Positions 35,092 through 44,617 are shown, counted from the stretch's first letter. The stretch: DNA of 64,000 nucleotides from Candidatus Kaistia colombiensis (GCA_029203105.1 CP119318.1:1936501-2000500); one strand, 5' to 3'. Numbers and translations are program-made. Notes: generated by a model not told the origin, from the letters alone.

Positions 35092-35192
35092 TCCCGTCGA
35101 GGAAACGTCATGACGAGTGCGGCCTTGCCGCTGGAATTGACCAGAAGCGTCAATGCTGTCGTCACTGTTGCGCCCCAGCCGCCCGGCGGCTT

Positions 35193-35221
35193 GCGCGGGG
35201 AAACGACTCGTCTCCCCGCGC
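35193..35221. terminator. Terminator hairpin between convergent genes
   Basis: GCGCGGGGA pairs with TCCCCGCGC, and inside them ACGA pairs with TCGT around a single C, giving about 13 pairs with one mismatch. It lies nine bases beyond the stop of the minus-strand UxuA-like gene and 102 bases after the GntR gene, so it can end transcripts from both sides. Confidence 0.7.
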
Positions 35222-35229
35222 CGACGAAA

Positions 35230-36273
35230 TCAGGCCAGTTCCGCCATGCGAAGGAGGCCCTGCATGTAGCCGATCGCGTGCGCCCGGCCGCGATGGTTCC
35301 AGTCGGTGTCGTCGTCCATATGCGGAACATGGTCGTCGAGCAGGAAGCCGGTGAAGCCGCTCGTCTTCAACAGGGTCATCACCTCGGCCGGGTTGAAATT
35401 GCCCTCGCCGATGAAGCACTCGATGAAGTCCGGCACCGTGCCCTGCACATCGCGAAAATGGATGTAGAGGATCCGGCCCTTCGGCGCGAAGAACGAGATC
35501 AGGTCGCGGACGTTGTTGGCGCCGCCCGGCATCTCCGAGCAGCAGCCGAGGCAGAGGTCCAGGCCCCAGGACGGGCTGTCGGCATAGCGGGCATAGGCGC
35601 GCTTGAAGTCGGTCGGCTCCTTGAAGATGCGGGCAACGCCGCCCAGCATCGGCACCGGCGGGTCGTCGGGATGGAGGGCTATCTTGACGCCGGCCTCTTC
35701 GGCGACCGGCAGCACGGCATCCATGAAGTAGAAGTAGTTCGCCCACATCATCTCGGCCGTGATGATGCCGTCCGCCTCGTCGAAGACGGGCATGGAATCG
35801 GCGCGGCCCAGCGTCGTCGGCATGAAACCGCGCCATTCCGCCTTGCTCGCCGCATCGACTTTCGCCATCTCGAAGCGCGTGTTGCCGGCGCCGCCGCGCC
35901 CCGGCGCCCGGCGTTCGGTGCGCCAGACCGAGTTCGGCATGAAGTGCAGGCCGAGGATCGGCACGCCGGCGCGGCCGACATTGCGCACCGTCCGGCAGTA
36001 GTTCTCGATCTGCTCGTCGCGGCCGGGAAGGCCGAGCATCGCCTTGTTGCAAAAGTGCGTCGGCACGTTCTCGATCGCCTCGAAGGTGAGGCCGGCTGCC
36101 TCGATCCTCTCGACCAGCTTGCGGATGTCCGCCTCTTCCCAAAGGGTGTCGCCGGGCAGGGTCGGATTGTTCATCTGGATGCCGGTGACGCCGATCTGGG
36201 CGGCGAAGCGCAACTTCTCGTCGGAGAGTTCGTGGAACTGGCCGACTGCGACGCGCATGGCGGGCTCCGTCAT
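35230..36273 (-). CDS. UxuA-like mannonate dehydratase family protein (paralogue 1)
   Basis: A 347-residue TIM barrel. Segments that match E. coli UxuA are ALHPDDPPVPMLGGVARIF, a Cys in LCLGCCSEM, His in YIHFRDV and Asp in LLDDHVPHM, which correspond to the His/Cys/His/Asp metal site of mannonate dehydratase. It lacks the insertion that brings UxuA to about 394 residues. Predicted reaction: dehydration of D-mannonate or a related aldonate to a 2-keto-3-deoxy acid. It is transcribed away from the transporter operon, which carries a second, diverged copy at 42760-43722. The start could be MTEPAM or the inner MRVAVG. Confidence 0.8.
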   Translation of the reverse strand: MTEPAMRVAVGQFHELSDEKLRFAAQIGVTGIQMNNPTLPGDTLWEEADIRKLVERIEAAGLTFEAIENVPTHFCNKAMLGLPGRDEQIENYCRTVRNVGRAGVPILGLHFMPNSVWRTERRAPGRGGAGNTRFEMAKVDAASKAEWRGFMPTTLGRADSMPVFDEADGIITAEMMWANYFYFMDAVLPVAEEAGVKIALHPDDPPVPMLGGVARIFKEPTDFKRAYARYADSPSWGLDLCLGCCSEMPGGANNVRDLISFFAPKGRILYIHFRDVQGTVPDFIECFIGEGNFNPAEVMTLLKTSGFTGFLLDDHVPHMDDDTDWNHRGRAHAIGYMQGLLRMAELA

Positions 36274-36842
36274 GGCTCTTTCTTCCTCTGGCTGGTGGTG
36301 GGCTCAGGCGATTGCCGGCGTCGTTCCCGCAGCATGGGTTGCCGTTCCGGCGGAAATTGGAATCGTTCGCGAGTTTTAGGCGGCAAAGACCTGTTCGCGG
36401 TTGACCGGGTAAGGAATCTGCCATAACGCTAAGGTACTAAATATATAAAATAGCGAATTGAGATTAAAAGATGCAAATCCGCAATCGGAGGGATCAATAA
36501 GTTTCACAATTGGATAATTTTGTGAATAGATGGCCCTGAATTCGGCTTAACTAAGCTTGGTTTGCTGGGTTGAGAATTTGTGTCTATTGGCAGGCTGATT
36601 GATTTGGTCTGGAGTAGGTGCGGACTGCTGTCAATTGTCGGCGGCGGTCGCTTGGCGTGTCGGTATGGATGCCGGTGCCGAGGTATTTGCGTGCTTTCGG
36701 GAAGAGCTGATCAATAAAGATGATGGTGTCCGTATCGGAATAATCCGCTCAAATTCGCATAGCAAAAATCATGGGCGGACTGGCGTAGCATAATAATACT
36801 GGAAGTTGTTCCATTCGACAGTTAAGGGAGGAATTCTGTCAT
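36274..36842. promoter_or_regulatory. AT-rich divergent promoter region
   Basis: 569 bases between the UxuA-like gene and the Dpp-type binding protein, with no gene I can support. Bases 36420-36600 are far richer in A and T than the rest of the window. A spaced inverted repeat TTCACAA(10)TTGTGAA lies at 36503-36526 and may be an operator. A GGAGG ribosome site ends the region ahead of the binding-protein gene. Confidence 0.5.
36503..36526. promoter_or_regulatory. Spaced inverted repeat, candidate operator
   Basis: TTCACAA and TTGTGAA are perfect complements separated by ten bases, so the half-sites are about one and a half helical turns apart. The site is in the AT-rich region upstream of the Dpp-type operon. 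Which protein binds is unknown; the FadR-type regulator at 34375 or a Crp-type protein are candidates. Confidence 0.35.
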
Positions 36843-38636
36843 ATGGTCAATATGAAGAGTATTGCAGGCGCAATGATCGTCATGGCGACGATGCTGGCGC
36901 CGTCCGTTTCGTTCGCGGAGGGACCGGGATTACCGGCCGCGCAGGAAATTAAGCCGAAAGGACCTCTCGCCGAGGTTCCTCGCAATGAGTCGCTCGTCCT
37001 TGCCTGGGGCGTTTCCGGCGGCACGTCGATTGGCACCACCAATCCATGGGTGCTTCCGGGCTATACCCATCAGGAGGGAAACAATCTCCTGTTCGAGCCA
37101 CTGATGTATTTCGCCATCTTCAAGGGCGAATATATTCCGTGGCTCGCTGACAGCATGGAGTATACGAGCCCAGACTATACTTCGCTTGAAATCAAGCTGA
37201 ACAAGGATGCGAAGTGGAGCGACGGCAAGCCTGTCACTGCCAAGGACGTTGTCTATACGTTCGAAGGGCAGATGAAGCTGGATACGTTGCCCTATCACGC
37301 GCATTTCGTGCAGTTCGTCGATAGCGTCACGGCCAAGGACGATCTCACCGTTGAAGTGAAATTCAAGCAGCCGGCGCCGCGCTTCAAATTCGAGGTGCTG
37401 ACGGAGAAGTTCGATACCGGCCTGCCGATCGTGCCGGCCGAATGGATGTCGGCCCAGCCCGATCCGACCCGTGCGGTGGGGCTCGACCAGATTCCGCATT
37501 CCGGTCCCTATGACGTCGTTGCCTGGAATGCGAACCAGAAGATCCTGGACCTGCGTCCGGATTGGTGGGGCGTGAAGGCCGGCCGTTCGCCGGAGCCCGC
37601 CATCAAGCGGGTCGTCGTCGTCAACATCCTCAATCAGCCGATCGACACGGTTGCCCAGCGTCTGGTCAATAACGAGTTCGACAGTTCGGTCGATATGCGC
37701 GCCCAGGTCATCGGCAATATCCTTGAGCAGAACAAGGATATCCAGTCCTGGACCGGCACCGAGTCGCCCTATGGCTATCTCGACTGGTGGCCGAACTCGC
37801 TCTGGATGAACACCCAGCTCGAACCTTACAACGACGTCCGCGTGCGCAAGGCGATCAGCCTCGCCGTCGACCGCGACCGTATCGACGAGGTTCTCTACGA
37901 CGGTGCGAAGATCGCCACCATCTATCCTTTCCCGCTCTACCCGAACCTGAAGAAGTTCGCGGATTCGGAAGCGGTGAAGGCGGAAGAGGCGAAGTACGAG
38001 CCGGGCAAGTTCGACCAGGAGGAGAGCGCCAAGCTGATGACCGAGGCCGGTTTCACCAAGAACGGTGACGGCCTGTGGCAGAAGGACGGCAAGACGCTCG
38101 ACGCCACGATCCAGGCCTTTGACACCATCCACGGTGACATCGCCCCGGTCCTGGCGGAAATGCTGCGCCAGGCGGGCTTCGATTCCAACGTGAACTTCGG
38201 AACCGACGCCTTCCAGAACATGGTGGATGGCAAGGCGGGTCTCTACATGTTCGGCCACGGCGCCAGCCTGTACGATCCGTTCGAGGCGCTGAACCTCTTC
38301 CACGGCAAGTACAGCAACGCCAACGGCACCGCTGCCGGTGCGAACCGCTTCTCGCGCTACAAGAACCCCGAGTTCGACAAGATCCTGGACGAGATCTCTC
38401 CGCTTGGTTCGGATGATCCCAAGTTCCAAGAAGGCGCGGCGAAGGCTCTCGGCATCTACTGGCGCGACGTCATCGACGTGCCCGTCATCCAGTGGCTGCA
38501 CCGTATTCCCTACAACAACCACTACTGGAAGAACTGGCCGAGCTCGACCAACATCGCATCGGGTACCAATGGTGCGTTCTGGGCTCATACCGGCCTGCCG
38601 GTGATTACCTCGCTTCAGCCCACGGGCGCGAAGTAG
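36843..38636 (+). CDS. Peptide/oligosaccharide-type periplasmic binding protein (SBP_bac_5)
   Basis: A 597-residue family 5 extracellular binding protein. The signal peptide is MVNMKSIAGAMIVMATMLAP with cleavage near SFA/EGPG. Domain markers include WSDGKPVTAKDVVYTFEGQM near residue 125 and VRKAISLAVDRDRI near 335. Family 5 proteins bind di/oligopeptides but also plant oligosaccharides and uronic-acid sugars. Here all neighbouring enzymes act on aldonic/uronic acids, so an oligo-uronide or aldobiouronate ligand is likely. AAGGGAGGAA precedes the start. It is the first gene of an eleven-kilobase plus-strand operon. Confidence 0.92.
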   Translation: MVNMKSIAGAMIVMATMLAPSVSFAEGPGLPAAQEIKPKGPLAEVPRNESLVLAWGVSGGTSIGTTNPWVLPGYTHQEGNNLLFEPLMYFAIFKGEYIPWLADSMEYTSPDYTSLEIKLNKDAKWSDGKPVTAKDVVYTFEGQMKLDTLPYHAHFVQFVDSVTAKDDLTVEVKFKQPAPRFKFEVLTEKFDTGLPIVPAEWMSAQPDPTRAVGLDQIPHSGPYDVVAWNANQKILDLRPDWWGVKAGRSPEPAIKRVVVVNILNQPIDTVAQRLVNNEFDSSVDMRAQVIGNILEQNKDIQSWTGTESPYGYLDWWPNSLWMNTQLEPYNDVRVRKAISLAVDRDRIDEVLYDGAKIATIYPFPLYPNLKKFADSEAVKAEEAKYEPGKFDQEESAKLMTEAGFTKNGDGLWQKDGKTLDATIQAFDTIHGDIAPVLAEMLRQAGFDSNVNFGTDAFQNMVDGKAGLYMFGHGASLYDPFEALNLFHGKYSNANGTAAGANRFSRYKNPEFDKILDEISPLGSDDPKFQEGAAKALGIYWRDVIDVPVIQWLHRIPYNNHYWKNWPSSTNIASGTNGAFWAHTGLPVITSLQPTGAK

Positions 38637-38652
38637 TCCGCTTGCAAACAGG

Positions 38653-38677
38653 GGTGCGCGCCGTGCAGGCGCGCACC
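38653..38677 (+). repeat. Hairpin after the family 5 binding-protein gene
   Basis: GGTGCGCGCC and GGCGCGCACC form a perfect 10-bp stem with a five-base loop, 16 bases after the stop codon. It precedes the DppB-type gene and probably protects the abundant binding-protein message from 3' decay. Confidence 0.75.
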
Positions 38678-38710
38678 ATCCCGACCGGCAAGAACCACCA
38701 GGAATGCTCC

Positions 38711-39709
38711 GTGACCCTCAGATTCATCATTCGACGCCTTGTGTTCCTCGTTCTCGTCATATGGGCCGCGTCGACCATCGTCTTCTTTATTCCGCGCCTG
38801 TCGAACCGTAACGCGCTGCGCGAGCGGTTTGGTGAGCTGGCCCGGACAGGCGGCTTCTCGCCGGCGGATCTGGAAAAAATCATCGCTTCGATGCAGCAGC
38901 AGTTTGGCCTCGATCGGCCCTTGCTGGAGCAGTACTGGCAGTATCTTCATAATGTCGTGCGGTTCGATTTTGGCTATTCGCTCTATCGTTATCCTTCGAC
39001 CGTTTCCGACCTGATCGCGCAATCCTTGCCGTGGACGATCGGGTTGCTGCTGGTGTCGACGATCCTGAGCTTCATCATCGGAAACCTGCTGGGCGGCATC
39101 TCGGCCTGGCCGCGGGCACCGAGATGGATGCGGTCGATCGCGACGCCCTTCGTCCTGCTGACGGGCGTGCCGCCCGTGATCATGGCCATCCTTCTGCTCT
39201 TCTTCATCGGTTTCAAGCTCAAGTGGCTGCCGCTCGGCGGCGCCTATTCGGTCGGCCAGGTGCCGAACCTTTCCTGGGGCTTTGCACTCGATCTGCTCCG
39301 GCATCAGATCTTGCCCGCGCTTTCCCTGATCCTGGGCTCGGTCGGCGGCTGGGTGCTTTCCATGCGCGGCATGGGAATTACCATCCAGGGCGAAGACTAT
39401 GTGAATTTCGCCGAGCACAAGGGCCTGACGGCGGGCCGGATCTTCCGCGATTACTACATGCGAAACGCACTGCTGCCGCAGGTCACCGGCTTCGCGCTGG
39501 CGCTCGGCACCGTGGTGACCTCGGCGATCATCGTCGAAGGCCTTTTCGGGCTGCCCGGCATTGGCACGATGCTCAACCTGGCCATCCGCGCCAATGACTT
39601 CCCGACGATCTACGGCATCGTGCTGTTCATCACGATCGCTGTCGCCGTGCTGATGACGATCGTCGAGTTCCTCTATCCGCTGCTCGATCCCCGCGTCCGC
39701 CAATCCTAG
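38711..39709 (+). CDS. ABC transporter permease (DppB/OppB type)
   Basis: A 332-residue inner-membrane permease. The N-terminal helix FIIRRLVFLVLVIWAAST and the following periplasmic region are typical of DppB. The EAA-type loop is FAEHKGLTAGRIFRDYYMRNALLP near 230-250, followed by VEGLFGLPGIGTML. The start is GTG behind AGGA (ECSVTLRF frame); no better in-frame ATG exists. It heads the membrane part of the transporter. Confidence 0.92.
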   Translation: MTLRFIIRRLVFLVLVIWAASTIVFFIPRLSNRNALRERFGELARTGGFSPADLEKIIASMQQQFGLDRPLLEQYWQYLHNVVRFDFGYSLYRYPSTVSDLIAQSLPWTIGLLLVSTILSFIIGNLLGGISAWPRAPRWMRSIATPFVLLTGVPPVIMAILLLFFIGFKLKWLPLGGAYSVGQVPNLSWGFALDLLRHQILPALSLILGSVGGWVLSMRGMGITIQGEDYVNFAEHKGLTAGRIFRDYYMRNALLPQVTGFALALGTVVTSAIIVEGLFGLPGIGTMLNLAIRANDFPTIYGIVLFITIAVAVLMTIVEFLYPLLDPRVRQS

Positions 39710-39718
39710 GAGGGCACC

Positions 39719-40627
39719 ATGTCCACTATCGCATTAGCGCCTTCCGTTCAGGCATCGATCGAGCGGCCAGGAAAGCTGGTCCTGGTGCTGCGCTATCTGC
39801 GTCGCAACAAGGGGTTGGCTGTCGGGCTCCTGATCCTCTTCGGGCTCGTGGCGTTTACGGTCATCGGCCTCCTGACGGTCAACACCAAGAATGCCTATCC
39901 GCTCTCCGTGGCGCTCAAGAAGCCGCCAAGCTGGAAGTATCCGTTCGGCACCGATTTCTTCGGTCGCGACTTGCTCGCCGCCATGGTGGTCGGCATGTGG
40001 CAGACGGCTTTCATCGGCGTCCTGGCCGGCGGTCTCGGCACCTTTATCGGCGTCGTTCTCGGCTTCACCTCCGCCTATTTCGGCGGCTGGATCGATGGCA
40101 CGATCCGCACGGTCTGCCAGGTCCTCGCGCCGATCCCCGTGCTGCTGATCCAGGTCGTGATCGCCGGCTCGCTCGACAAGCGGGACGTCACCATCGTCAC
40201 CATGGCGCTGATCGTGGTGTTGCTGGCCTGGATGGGGCCGACACTCGTCATCCGGGCCCAGGTGCTGACGATGAAGGAAAGGCAGTTCGTCGCCGTGGCG
40301 AAGCTGTCGGGCGTCGGCGACCTCGGCATCATCTTCAAGGAGATCCTGCCCTGCCTGCTGCCGTTCATTGCGGCCGCCTTCGTCGCCCAGGTCTTCGTGG
40401 CGGTGTTCGCCGCCTTTTATCTCGCCGTGCTGGGGCTCGGACCGCTGCGCGAACCGCTGCTCGGCAACATCATCTGGGCCGCGCAGAGCCAGGGCGCGAT
40501 CTTCAATGGCTGGTGGTGGTGGCCGATCATCCCCTCGATCGCGATGATCCTCATTCTGGGTTCGCTCGCGCTCATCAATATGGGCCTCGACGAACTGGCT
40601 AATCCCCGCGTGCGCAGGACGGAGTGA
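39719..40627 (+). CDS. ABC transporter permease (DppC/OppC type)
   Basis: A 302-residue inner-membrane permease. A cytoplasmic N-terminus of about 30 residues is followed by the first helix at GLAVGLLILFGLVAFTVIG and by the periplasmic GTDFFGRDLLAAMVVGM segment diagnostic of DppC. The coupling loop is VAKLSGVGDLGIIFKEILP. AGGAGG lies eight bases before the ATG. It overlaps the ATPase gene by GTGA if the upstream GTG is used there. Confidence 0.92.
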   Translation: MSTIALAPSVQASIERPGKLVLVLRYLRRNKGLAVGLLILFGLVAFTVIGLLTVNTKNAYPLSVALKKPPSWKYPFGTDFFGRDLLAAMVVGMWQTAFIGVLAGGLGTFIGVVLGFTSAYFGGWIDGTIRTVCQVLAPIPVLLIQVVIAGSLDKRDVTIVTMALIVVLLAWMGPTLVIRAQVLTMKERQFVAVAKLSGVGDLGIIFKEILPCLLPFIAAAFVAQVFVAVFAAFYLAVLGLGPLREPLLGNIIWAAQSQGAIFNGWWWWPIIPSIAMILILGSLALINMGLDELANPRVRRTE

Positions 40628-40632
40628 CGGTG

Positions 40633-41658
40633 ATGAACGTGACGCTCGTGCACAGCGCGGTACAGCCGCATGTTCCGATGTCCATCGCGGCGGCCGAACC
40701 GGTCCTGCGGGTGCGCAATCTGGAGGTAACCTACTACACGGATTCCGGACGGGCGAAGGCGCTCGACAATGTGAGCTTCTCGCTCAAGGCCGGCGAGAAG
40801 CTCGGCATGGTCGGCGAATCCGGCTCCGGCAAGAGCACGCTGGCTCTTGCCATGATGCGGATGATCAAGCCGCCGGGGCGGATCGAGGGCGGCCAGGTGC
40901 TCGTCGGCGATACCGACCTGATGGCGCTGGACCAGGAGGGAATGCGCAAGGCGCGGCTGAGCCGCATCGCCTATATTCCGCAAGGGGCGATGAACTCGCT
41001 CAATCCGGTGATGCGGATCGGCGCGCAGATGATCGACGCGGTACGGTCGCACCTGCCGGATGAGCCGAAGCCGGCGGTCGAGGCCCGCTGCAAGCGCGCA
41101 CTGCAATCCGTCGATCTCGATGCGGGCGTCTTCCGCATGTATGCCCACGAACTCTCGGGCGGCATGAAGCAGCGCGTCTGCATCGCCATCGGCATCCTGC
41201 TCGATCCGGATGTGATCATCGCCGACGAACCGACCAGCGCGCTCGACGTCGTCACCCAGCGCCAGGTCATGGAGACGATCGACAATGTCCAGAAGGCGAT
41301 CAACGCAGCCGTGATCCTGATCGGCCACGACATGGGCCTGATGGCGCAGTTCGTCGACCGGGTGGCGGTGATGTATGCGGGCCGGCTCGTCGAGATGAGC
41401 TCAGTGCGCGAGATGTTCACTGATCCGAAACATCCTTATTCGCGCGCGCTGATCCGCAGCCTGCCGAGCCTCGACAACAAGGGCGTGTTCCAGGGCATTC
41501 CCGGCTTGGCGCCGTCGCTGTTGCGCCTGCCGACCGGCTGCGCCTTCCACCCCCGCTGTGACAGCGCCATGCCCGAATGCAGCACGGCCCGCCCGGAGGC
41601 GCAGATCCTGCCGGGCGGCCGCAGCGTGACCTGCCACCTTTTTGATGGGGAAGCCTGA
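40633..41658 (+). CDS. ABC transporter ATP-binding protein (DppD type)
   Basis: About 341 residues. Walker A is GESGSGKST, the signature is LSGGMKQRV and Walker B is VIIADEPTSALD. The C-terminal oligopeptide/dipeptide-transporter extension carries the cysteine-containing GCAFHPRCDSAMPEC segment. ATG 40633 is eight bases after GGAG; the GTG at 40624, which overlaps the DppC stop (GTGA), is an equally possible start. It partners DppF in driving import. Confidence 0.93.
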   Translation: MNVTLVHSAVQPHVPMSIAAAEPVLRVRNLEVTYYTDSGRAKALDNVSFSLKAGEKLGMVGESGSGKSTLALAMMRMIKPPGRIEGGQVLVGDTDLMALDQEGMRKARLSRIAYIPQGAMNSLNPVMRIGAQMIDAVRSHLPDEPKPAVEARCKRALQSVDLDAGVFRMYAHELSGGMKQRVCIAIGILLDPDVIIADEPTSALDVVTQRQVMETIDNVQKAINAAVILIGHDMGLMAQFVDRVAVMYAGRLVEMSSVREMFTDPKHPYSRALIRSLPSLDNKGVFQGIPGLAPSLLRLPTGCAFHPRCDSAMPECSTARPEAQILPGGRSVTCHLFDGEA

Positions 41659-41659
41659 C

Positions 41660-42664
41660 ATGGCCGATCTCTTGCGGCTGGAGAACGTCTCCAAGGTCTA
41701 TTCGCGCGGGCTGATCAATGCGCAGTCGACGATCGCATTGCGCAACATGTCGCTGACGCTGCGCGAGGACGAGCCGACGATCCTGACGGTTGCCGGCGAG
41801 AGCGGCAGCGGCAAGACCACGCTCGCCATGCTGTTGCTTGGCTTCATCCTGCCGACGACCGGGCAGATCATCTATCGCGGCCGGAATATCTCGACCCTCC
41901 ATGGCGGGGACAAGATGGCCTATCGGCGCGAGGTCCAGGCGGTGTTCCAGGACCCGTTCGCCGTCTTCAACCCGTTCTACACGGTCGATCACCTGCTGAC
42001 CGTGCCGATCCAGCGCTTCAAGCTGGCGAAGTCGAAGGCCGATGCGCGCTCCAAGATGGAGGAGGCGCTGACGGCGGTTGGCCTGCGTCCGGAAGATATT
42101 CTCGGGCGCTTCCCGCATCAGCTCTCGGGCGGGCAGCGCCAGCGCATCAATGTGGCGCGCGCGCTGCTGCTGAAGCCGAAACTGCTGATCGCCGACGAAC
42201 CGGTGTCGATGGTCGACGCGTCGCTGCGGGCCACCATCCTCGAGACATTGCGCAACCTGCAGCGCGATCACGGCGTGTCGATCATCTACATCACGCACGA
42301 CCTCACCACCGCCTATCACATCGCGAAATCGATCATCGTGCTCTATCGCGGCTCGGTGATGGAGGCGGGCGACGTCGATACGGTGATCAAGGATCCGCAG
42401 CATCCCTATACGCAGCTTCTGGTCGACTCGATCCCCTGGCCCAATTTGGACCAGCGCTGGGGTGCCCAACCGATCAAGGCGCGCGAAGCGGGCGGGGGAG
42501 GCGGCGGTTGCCGTTTCCGGTCGCGCTGCCCGCAGGCGATGGAGATCTGTGCGACGGAGCCTCCGCTCTTCGGGCTCAGTCCGAGCCACACCGCCTCCTG
42601 CTACCTCCACCAAGAACAGCCGGAGGTCGCGATGGCGCGGCTCTCCGAGCTGCTGCCGGCCTGA
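41660..42664 (+). CDS. ABC transporter ATP-binding protein (DppF type)
   Basis: A 334-residue ATPase. Walker A is GESGSGKTT, the Q-loop is AVFQDPFAVFNPF, the signature is LSGGQRQRI and Walker B is LLIADEPVSMVD. The C-terminal extension has CRFRSRCPQAMEIC, matching the cysteine-rich tail of DppF proteins. It begins one base after the DppD stop. It completes a five-gene SBP-B-C-D-F transporter. Confidence 0.93.
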   Translation: MADLLRLENVSKVYSRGLINAQSTIALRNMSLTLREDEPTILTVAGESGSGKTTLAMLLLGFILPTTGQIIYRGRNISTLHGGDKMAYRREVQAVFQDPFAVFNPFYTVDHLLTVPIQRFKLAKSKADARSKMEEALTAVGLRPEDILGRFPHQLSGGQRQRINVARALLLKPKLLIADEPVSMVDASLRATILETLRNLQRDHGVSIIYITHDLTTAYHIAKSIIVLYRGSVMEAGDVDTVIKDPQHPYTQLLVDSIPWPNLDQRWGAQPIKAREAGGGGGGCRFRSRCPQAMEICATEPPLFGLSPSHTASCYLHQEQPEVAMARLSELLPA

Positions 42665-42759
42665 AGTCCGGCAAGCCTGCCATCTACGCCTTTCCGATCT
42701 CTCAAAATCCATCTGATGCCGGTCGCCGTGACCGGTTACCGATACGGGACGTTTCTGAA

Positions 42760-43722
42760 ATGCTCGAAATTGCCGAATTCATCAGCCCGACGCCGACACC
42801 GGTTTGGAAGCTCGCAAAGCAGGCGGGAGTCGATTTGGCCGTCGGTGGCTTACCGTCGGACGATCTCCGGCCTGGCGAGGCGCCATGGGACCTGGCGCCG
42901 CTGCAGCGGATGAAGGCGAACTACGAGGCCAACGGCTTTGAACTGCGCGTGATCGAGGCCCGGCCGCCGCTCAACAAGGCGAAGCGCGGATTGCCCGGTC
43001 GCGACGAGGAGATCGCCACCGTCTGCACGCTGCTTGAAAACATGGGCAAGCTCGGGGTTCCGGTCTGGTGCTACGAGTGGATGACCGATTTCAACTGGGT
43101 GCGAACCAACCTCGCGACGCCCTCGCGCGGCGGCTCTGTCGTCACCAGCTTCGACATCAACGATGTGCCTGCCGATCTCACCAGCAATCCGCCGATCGAC
43201 GAAGAAGCGCTCTGGGTCAATCTCGAATACTTCCTGAAAAAGGTGCTGCCGGTCGCCGAGAAGGCGAACGTCAAGATCTCGATGCACCCCGATGATCCGC
43301 CACTCTCGCCGATCCGCGGCGTCGGCCGCATCATGCGCAGCATCGACAATTATAGGCGTCTGGTTGAACTGGTGCCGAGCCCGATGAGCACGATCACGCT
43401 CTGCCAGGGCAATTTCACGCTCATGACGGACGACTTGCCGGCCGCCATTCGTTCGTTCGGCAAGAAGATCTCGTTCGTGCATTTTCGCGATGTGCTCGGT
43501 GTGCCGACGCGTTTCGAGGAAGCGTGGCACGATGCCGGCAAGACCGACATGCTCGCCTGCATGCAAGCCTATCGCGACATCGGCTTCGAAGGCGTGCTGC
43601 GCCCGGACCACGTGCCGACCGTCGAGGGCGACAGCAACGAGAACGCCGGCTACTCCGCCTTCGGGCGGCTCTATGCCATCGGCTACATTCGCGGCCTGCA
43701 CCAGGCCGTCTACGCCTCATAG
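42760..43722 (+). CDS. UxuA-like mannonate dehydratase family protein (paralogue 2)
   Basis: A 320-residue TIM barrel. It keeps the UxuA metal-site landmarks: SMHPDDPPLSPIRGVGRIM, Cys in TLCQGNF, His in FVHFRDVLG and Asp in LRPDHVPT, plus the terminal NAGYSAFGRLYAIGYIRG that closely resembles the UxuA C-terminus. It is nevertheless shorter than UxuA and differs strongly from paralogue 1 in its N-terminal third. Predicted to dehydrate an aldonate such as D-mannonate. It begins 96 bases after the last transporter gene and 12 bases before the SDR gene. The presence of a ManD nearby suggests the two act on different epimers. Confidence 0.82.
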   Translation: MLEIAEFISPTPTPVWKLAKQAGVDLAVGGLPSDDLRPGEAPWDLAPLQRMKANYEANGFELRVIEARPPLNKAKRGLPGRDEEIATVCTLLENMGKLGVPVWCYEWMTDFNWVRTNLATPSRGGSVVTSFDINDVPADLTSNPPIDEEALWVNLEYFLKKVLPVAEKANVKISMHPDDPPLSPIRGVGRIMRSIDNYRRLVELVPSPMSTITLCQGNFTLMTDDLPAAIRSFGKKISFVHFRDVLGVPTRFEEAWHDAGKTDMLACMQAYRDIGFEGVLRPDHVPTVEGDSNENAGYSAFGRLYAIGYIRGLHQAVYAS

Positions 43723-43733
43723 GACCCTTGGTC

Positions 43734-44564
43734 ATGAAAATAGCCATCACCGGAGCCACCGGCAGGATCGGCCGTGCCATCACGGCCGAAGCGCTGCGTC
43801 AGGGCCATAGCGTCGTGAGCATCGATCGCGTCGCTCCGGCCGAGCCGGAGACGCGGGAGAATTGCCGTTTCGTCCAGGCGGATATCGGCGACTATGACGC
43901 GCTCGTCGCGGCCTTTTCCGGCTGCGACGCGCTGATCCACATGGCCGCCATCCCGGCGCCGATCGGCTATCCGGATCATGTCGTGCACAACAACAATGTC
44001 GTCGGCAGCTATAACGCGCTGCGGGCGGCCGTCGAAGTCGGCATCAAGCGGATCGTTCAGGCGTCGAGCGTCAACGCGATCGGCCTCTCCTTCAGCCGCA
44101 AGGCGAGTTTCGATTATTTCCCCGTCGATGAGGAACATCCCAACCATAGCGAGGAGCCCTACAGCCTCTCGAAATGGATCTGTGAACAGCAGGCGGACAG
44201 CTTTGCCCGCCGCTATGACGACCTTCGGATCGCCAGCATGCGGTTTCACCTGGTCGTCGAAGAGCGGGAAAAGGCCAAGAGTTTCTACGCGGATGTGACG
44301 CCGGAAGTGGCCAAGCATCTCTGGGCCTACACGCTCTATGACGCCGCGGCCCGCGCCTGCCTTCTGGCGCTCGATGCTCCCTTCATGGGGCATGAAGTCT
44401 TCTACATTATCGCGCCGGACACGCTTTTGGACATCCCGACGCTCGAACTGGCGGCGCGCTTCTTCCCGGACGTGCCGATCCGCAGTGAACTCGACGGCCA
44501 CCGGAGCTTCTTCTCCTCCGCCAAGGCCGAGCGGATGCTCGGCTGGCGACACGATCTGACCTGA
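43734..44564 (+). CDS. Extended SDR, uronate-dehydrogenase-like NAD-dependent epimerase/dehydratase family
   Basis: A 276-residue Rossmann protein. The nucleotide motif GATGRIG is at 7-13 and the catalytic YxxxK is in PYSLSKWICE near residue 143-147, with a Ser in VQASSVNAIG before it. Short length, a single N-terminal cofactor motif and the hexuronate context recall uronate dehydrogenase (Udh), which oxidises D-glucuronate/galacturonate to the aldarolactone. A simple sugar-acid oxidoreductase is equally possible. It sits between the second UxuA-like gene and manD. Confidence 0.8.
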   Translation: MKIAITGATGRIGRAITAEALRQGHSVVSIDRVAPAEPETRENCRFVQADIGDYDALVAAFSGCDALIHMAAIPAPIGYPDHVVHNNNVVGSYNALRAAVEVGIKRIVQASSVNAIGLSFSRKASFDYFPVDEEHPNHSEEPYSLSKWICEQQADSFARRYDDLRIASMRFHLVVEEREKAKSFYADVTPEVAKHLWAYTLYDAAARACLLALDAPFMGHEVFYIIAPDTLLDIPTLELAARFFPDVPIRSELDGHRSFFSSAKAERMLGWRHDLT

Positions 44565-44617
44565 CCGCCCCCCCAATCGGGCCGCGTGGCCCAGCTTTCT
44601 CCTCAAGGCAAAACTTC

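Noticed and set aside
36599..36793. A 64-codon frame in the AT-rich intergenic region
   Set aside because: It needs a TTG start without a ribosome site, matches no family I recognise and has irregular codon use for this genome.
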